NCBI GenBank assembly: GCA_949346185.1
Contig: CASGVX010000110.1
Span: forward strand, 1-6,979
Source: an uncultured Lachnospiraceae bacterium
GTDB taxonomy: Bacteria; Bacillota; Clostridia; Lachnospirales; Lachnospiraceae
Direction of reading: 5' to 3'
Length of the DNA: 6,979 nt
Under the pieces are notes generated by a model. It did not search any database and was not told where the DNA came from. It saw nothing but the letters and a program-made list of their open reading frames with translations. The position numbers and the translations under genes were made by a program. This document shows, piece by piece, positions 4,745-6,979 of this stretch; the stretch's first letter is position 1, and every line of letters begins with the position of its first letter.

Positions 4745-6946
4745 ATGAAAAAACATCAGGAACTTGGCAAATATATTCGCATTCGGGGCGCGAGGGAGCA
4801 CAACCTGAAAGGTGCAGATCTGGATATCCCCCGGGACTCCTTCGTGGTGCTGACTGGACTGAGCGGTTCCGGCAAATCTTCTCTTGCTTTTGACACCATC
4901 TATGCGGAGGGGCAGCGCAGGTATATGGAATCCCTTTCCTCCTATGCCCGAATGTTCCTTGGCCGGATGGAAAAGCCCAATGTGGAGAGTATCGAGGGGC
5001 TTTCCCCCGCCATCTCCATTGACCAGAAGTCAACCAACCGCAACCCCCGTTCCACCGTGGGCACCGTCACGGAAATCTACGATTATTTCCGTCTCCTCTT
5101 CGCCAGAGCAGGCATTCCCCACTGCCCCAAGTGCGGAAAAGAGATTAACAAGCAGACGGTAGACCAGATGGTGGACGAGATTATGACCTATGAGACGGGA
5201 ACGAAACTGCAGCTGCTGGCTCCCGTGGTACGGGGCCGCAAGGGAGAGCATGCCAAGGTCTTTGAATCCGCCAGAAAAAGCGGGTACGTGCGGGTCATGG
5301 CAGACGGCCATCTCTACGACCTCACCGAGGAAATCAAATTAGAGAAGAATAAAAAGCACAATATTGACATCCTTGTGGATCGGCTAGTAGTGCGGGAGGG
5401 CATTCAGAAAAGGTTGTCAGAATCCATTGAGACCGTGCTGAAACTTTCTGACGGCCTGATGACCTTAGATATCCCCGGAAAGGATCCGGTACATTTCAGC
5501 CAGAGTTTTTCCTGCCCGGACTGCGGCATCAGCATCCCGGAGATTGAACCGAGGAACTTCTCTTTCAACAACCCCTTTGGCGCCTGCGAGACCTGCCACG
5601 GCCTGGGGTTCAGCATGGAATTTTCCCAAGAGCTCATCATCCCGGATCCCTCCCTGAGCATCCCGGAGGGGGCTTTGGCAGTCCCGGGCTGGCAGTCTGC
5701 CACCAGAGAGGACAGCTATGGCCGGTGCATTCTGGATGCCATGGCGAAGGAATATGGCTTTGACCTGCACAAGCCCTTCCGAGAACTATCCCCGGAAGCG
5801 CAGAACCTGATCATGCATGGAACCAACGGAAAGACAGTGCGGGTAAAGTACACCGGCCAGAGGGGCACGGGGGTCTACGACATCCCCTTCGAGGGAGTCA
5901 TCGCCAACGTGGAGAGGCGGTATCGGGAGACCTCCTCCGACAGCATCAAGAAAGAATATGAGAACTTTATGGAAATCATCCCCTGCCACGCATGCAAGGG
6001 AAAGCGGCTCCGCCCGGAAGTCCTTGCCGTCACCATCGGCGACAAGAATATAGCGGATATCACCGAACTTTCCATCGGAGATCTGGTATCATATATGAAC
6101 AGCCTGCAGCTGACCGAACGCCAGCTGGCCATCGGCGACCTGGTGCTGCGGGAGATCCATGCCCGCCTAGGATTCCTGATGGACGTGGGGCTGGACTATC
6201 TGTCTCTAGCCAGAAATGCCGGAACCCTCTCCGGCGGGGAGGCACAACGCATTCGCCTAGCCACCCAGATCGGCTCCGGCTTGGTGGGGGTGGCCTACAT
6301 CCTAGACGAGCCCAGCATCGGCCTGCACCAGCGGGACAACGACAAACTGCTGAACACTCTGATACGGCTGAAAGACTTGGGCAATACCCTGTTGGTGGTA
6401 GAGCACGACGAGGACACCATGCTGGCCGCCGACCACATCATCGACGTGGGGCCGGGAGCAGGCATCCACGGCGGAGAGATTGTGGCAGAGGGAACCGCTC
6501 AAGAAATCATGGAAAATGAAAACTCCATCACTGGCGCCTATCTAAGCGGGCGCATCCGCATCCCCGTTCCAGAGGAGAGAAGGAAGCCCTCCGGCTGGCT
6601 CACCGTAAAAGGCGCAAAGGAAAATAACCTCAAAAACATCAACGCAGACTTCCCCCTAGGCGTTATGACCTGCGTCACCGGCGTGTCTGGCTCCGGGAAG
6701 AGTTCTCTGGTAAATGAAATCCTTTACAAGAGCCTTGCAAAGCAGCTGAACCGGGCTCACACCGTTCCCGGCAAGCACAGGGAGATTGTGGGGGTGGAGC
6801 AGCTGGACAAAATCATCGCCATCGACCAGTCCCCCATTGGCAGAACGCCCCGTTCCAACCCCGCCACCTACACTGGCGTATTTGATTTGATCCGCGACCT
6901 CTTCGCCGCCACCCCGGATGCCAAAGAGCGGGGCGTCCAATTTTAA
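4745..6946 (+). CDS. uvrA: UvrA, excinuclease ABC subunit A, C-terminally truncated
   Basis: The damage-recognition ATPase of nucleotide excision repair, which loads UvrB at lesions. The 733 residues include Walker A I (GLSGSGKSS, 38-46), the UvrB-interaction region after CPKC (127-130), a zinc pair C257/C260 and C281/C284, CHAC at 414-417, signature LSGGEAQR (495-502), Walker B YILDEPS (518-524) and Walker A II (GVSGSGKSS, 646-654). Family members are about 940 residues. Here the typical sequence runs to DAKERG at 730, then V-Q-F and a stop. Missing are the second zinc module, the second LSGGE signature and the second Walker B, so one ATPase site pair cannot be completed and the product is probably inactive in repair. 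I chose the ATG at 4745, with AGGTGG 4 nt upstream; the ATG at 4730 adds MAGGI and lacks a good ribosome site. It has its own promoter with a LexA-like box. Upstream of the break I see no frameshift or internal stop. It may be a pseudogene, a gene split by an insertion, or an assembly break. Confidence 0.93.
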   Translation: MKKHQELGKYIRIRGAREHNLKGADLDIPRDSFVVLTGLSGSGKSSLAFDTIYAEGQRRYMESLSSYARMFLGRMEKPNVESIEGLSPAISIDQKSTNRNPRSTVGTVTEIYDYFRLLFARAGIPHCPKCGKEINKQTVDQMVDEIMTYETGTKLQLLAPVVRGRKGEHAKVFESARKSGYVRVMADGHLYDLTEEIKLEKNKKHNIDILVDRLVVREGIQKRLSESIETVLKLSDGLMTLDIPGKDPVHFSQSFSCPDCGISIPEIEPRNFSFNNPFGACETCHGLGFSMEFSQELIIPDPSLSIPEGALAVPGWQSATREDSYGRCILDAMAKEYGFDLHKPFRELSPEAQNLIMHGTNGKTVRVKYTGQRGTGVYDIPFEGVIANVERRYRETSSDSIKKEYENFMEIIPCHACKGKRLRPEVLAVTIGDKNIADITELSIGDLVSYMNSLQLTERQLAIGDLVLREIHARLGFLMDVGLDYLSLARNAGTLSGGEAQRIRLATQIGSGLVGVAYILDEPSIGLHQRDNDKLLNTLIRLKDLGNTLLVVEHDEDTMLAADHIIDVGPGAGIHGGEIVAEGTAQEIMENENSITGAYLSGRIRIPVPEERRKPSGWLTVKGAKENNLKNINADFPLGVMTCVTGVSGSGKSSLVNEILYKSLAKQLNRAHTVPGKHREIVGVEQLDKIIAIDQSPIGRTPRSNPATYTGVFDLIRDLFAATPDAKERGVQF

Positions 6947-6979
6947 ATATTTTCCACTATGCCCGTTTCCATATAAATT
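6935..6979. other. AT-rich sequence replacing the 3' part of uvrA; junction of unknown origin
   Basis: Directly after the codon for Gly730 the DNA changes from G+C-rich uvrA coding sequence to AT-rich sequence. None of the frames over the remaining 45 nt gives the expected continuation (the family goes on with a G-x-F-S-F-N-type segment and then a zinc CxAC module). A simple indel is therefore unlikely, since another frame would then recover the family sequence. The stretch could be the tip of an inserted mobile element, a deletion or inversion joint, or a contig artefact. It is too short to identify; no known insertion-sequence end was recognised. Confidence 0.5.

Noticed and set aside
5992..6519. 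A 175-codon open frame overlapping uvrA on the plus strand
   Set aside because: It is Arg/His/Gly/Pro-rich without any family pattern and lies in a second frame of the G+C-rich, clearly coding uvrA; a shadow frame.
6935..6979. Group II intron or a known insertion-sequence end at the uvrA break
   Set aside because: The sequence after the junction does not begin with the GTGYG-type intron start, and I recognise no insertion-sequence terminal repeat in 45 nt; left unassigned.
1..6979. CRISPR arrays, tRNA or rRNA genes, toxin-antitoxin or phage-defence genes
   Set aside because: No regularly spaced repeats, no tRNA-like or rRNA-like sequence, and every convincing open frame is assigned to an ordinary family.

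Overview
The window looks like chromosomal DNA from a Gram-positive anaerobe of the class Clostridia, most likely family Lachnospiraceae. This is inferred from strong AGGAGG-type ribosome binding sites, mid-range G+C coding DNA with AT-rich gaps, an Hsp33 with a CXC/CXXC zinc site, a LacI-type sensor fused to GGDEF, and the wording of the UvrA protein. The genus cannot be fixed from sequence alone.

Layout: four genes run leftward (minus strand) over 1-4394 and one runs rightward from about 4745. In minus-strand order they are: a cytoplasmic diguanylate cyclase with a sugar-binding-protein-like sensor (4394-2478, TTG start); a rho-independent terminator (2386-2357); a class I SAM-dependent methyltransferase (2340-1570); hslO, the redox-regulated chaperone Hsp33 (1489-617); and a secreted or membrane-anchored SH3b-repeat protein (597-1, running off the left edge). 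The methyltransferase, hslO and SH3b genes have gaps of 80 and 19 nt and no obvious terminator between them, so they probably form one transcript. The cyclase is probably its own unit.

The 350-bp divergent region 4395-4744 carries no gene but is rich in signals. It has a plausible promoter for the cyclase with a near-perfect palindrome over its start point, a 10-bp dyad in the middle, and an extended -10 promoter for uvrA whose -35 box touches a LexA/DinR-like box. The last suggests SOS control of uvrA.

The most unusual features are at the edges and junctions. First, uvrA starts normally but stops after about 733 residues: the family-typical sequence is lost after residue 730 and replaced by AT-rich DNA, removing the second ABC signature, second Walker B and C-terminal zinc module. 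This looks like a disrupted gene (insertion, rearrangement or assembly junction). Second, the leader of the methyltransferase gene has three interacting segments that can form either a terminator or a hairpin hiding its ribosome binding site, an attenuator-like layout. I found no clear evidence of a wholly new multi-gene system.
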